Source: JAZLJD01 sp045617725
GTDB taxonomy: Bacteria; Bacillota; Clostridia; Lachnospirales; Lachnospiraceae
Direction: 5' to 3'
Assembly (NCBI GenBank): GCA_045617725.1
Contig: JAZLJD010000009.1
Span: 1-14,622 of the forward strand
Length of the DNA stretch: 14,622 nucleotides
Within the stretch, counting starts at the first letter, position 1, and each line of letters starts with the position of its first letter. The translations under genes were made by a program, and so were the position numbers. This document shows positions 14,461 through 14,622 of this stretch, one piece after another. Below the pieces are notes generated by a model. The model did not search any database. It was not told where the DNA came from and was given only the letters and a program-made list of their open reading frames with translations.

Positions 14461-14534
14461 CAAAAAGCGGCTCCTCCGGGCCGGAGAGAAGCAATTCATA
14501 TAGGGCGAATCGATTCATGGAGAGTTATAGGTTT
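14461..14534 (+). repeat. Imperfect direct repeat, copy B (about 75 bp)
   Basis: Second copy, about 105 bases downstream of copy A, with the exact 16-base block at 14496-14511. It contains the tight palindrome CTCCGG-G-CCGGAG (14475-14487 region), which copy A lacks. Together the copies suggest a dispersed intergenic element rather than coding sequence. Confidence 0.8.
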
Positions 14535-14560
14535 TCTTAGTGTTTTGTAAGCACGCAGCA

Positions 14561-14622
14561 ACGGCCGACCCGGATGGTCGGGCGAGGCCGATACGCGACA
14601 CGGACGGCGCGTAGAGGCCGGT
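14561..14622. other. GC-rich segment with two consecutive hairpins at the window edge
   Basis: CCGACC (14565-14570) pairs with GGTCGG (14576-14581) around five bases. Next, GGCC-GA-TACGCG (14586-14597) pairs with CGCGTA-GA-GGCC (14608-14619) around a 10-base loop, leaving a symmetric GA/GA internal step. The base composition is far richer in G+C than the AT-biased intergenic DNA elsewhere in the window. It may be the start of a structured RNA or another repeat element cut by the window end; no reading frame is recognisable. Confidence 0.4.

Noticed and set aside
14173..14550. Overlapping plus-strand frames of 93 and 125 residues in the repeat region
   Set aside because: The sequence is the translated 20-bp tandem array (periodic Cys-rich pattern) plus the 75-bp repeats; start codons lie within fkp or the array and lack ribosome binding sites.

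Overview
The window looks like chromosomal DNA of a Clostridia bacterium, most probably a Lachnospiraceae-type gut anaerobe. The evidence is a cellobiose phosphorylase very close to the Clostridium type, the gene order THUMP RNA methyltransferase / membrane-anchored protein / RdgB / YfcE-type phosphoesterase, tRNA genes without encoded CCA, strong AGGAGG ribosome binding sites, and TTGACA/TATAAT-like promoters. The taxonomic call is inference from gene content.

Region 1 (about 1-6620) is mostly on the minus strand. Read in the direction of transcription it starts at a promoter near 6615-6643 and runs through an MBOAT O-acyltransferase, its SGNH-like membrane partner, a THUMP-domain 23S rRNA-type methyltransferase, an anchored protein of unclear function, rdgB (XTP/dITP pyrophosphatase) and a YfcE/YsnB-like metallophosphoesterase. 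The genes overlap or are separated by at most about 30 bases, so they form one operon. A consensus promoter just after the last stop codon drives six tRNA genes (Pro-Gly-Arg-His-Gln-Lys), which end at a hairpin terminator. That terminator may be shared with a convergent gene of which only the last 20 codons are visible.

Region 2 (6587-6897) is intergenic and unusually dense. It holds the operon promoter, helically phased decamer repeats, a plus-strand promoter followed by an apparent stand-alone small RNA of about 120 nt with its own terminator, and a perfect 20-bp-arm inverted repeat abutting the next gene's stop codon.

Region 3 (6898-11059) is a carbohydrate locus. A LacI-family repressor gene, translationally coupled to a small DUF1700/HAAS-type membrane protein gene, is divergent from a GH94 cellobiose phosphorylase gene. 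The intergenic region carries two well-formed divergent promoters and several palindromes that could be operators.

Region 4 (11060-14622) has a terminator, then a 993-residue Fkp-like bifunctional protein (sugar-1-phosphate nucleotidyltransferase plus GHMP kinase; salvage of L-fucose to GDP-fucose is the family role). Its stop codon lies inside a second copy of the 25-base repeat seen in region 2, here grown into an array of 20-bp tandem units. An approximately 75-bp imperfect direct repeat and two GC-rich hairpins fill the rest. I see no protein-coding gene after 14210.
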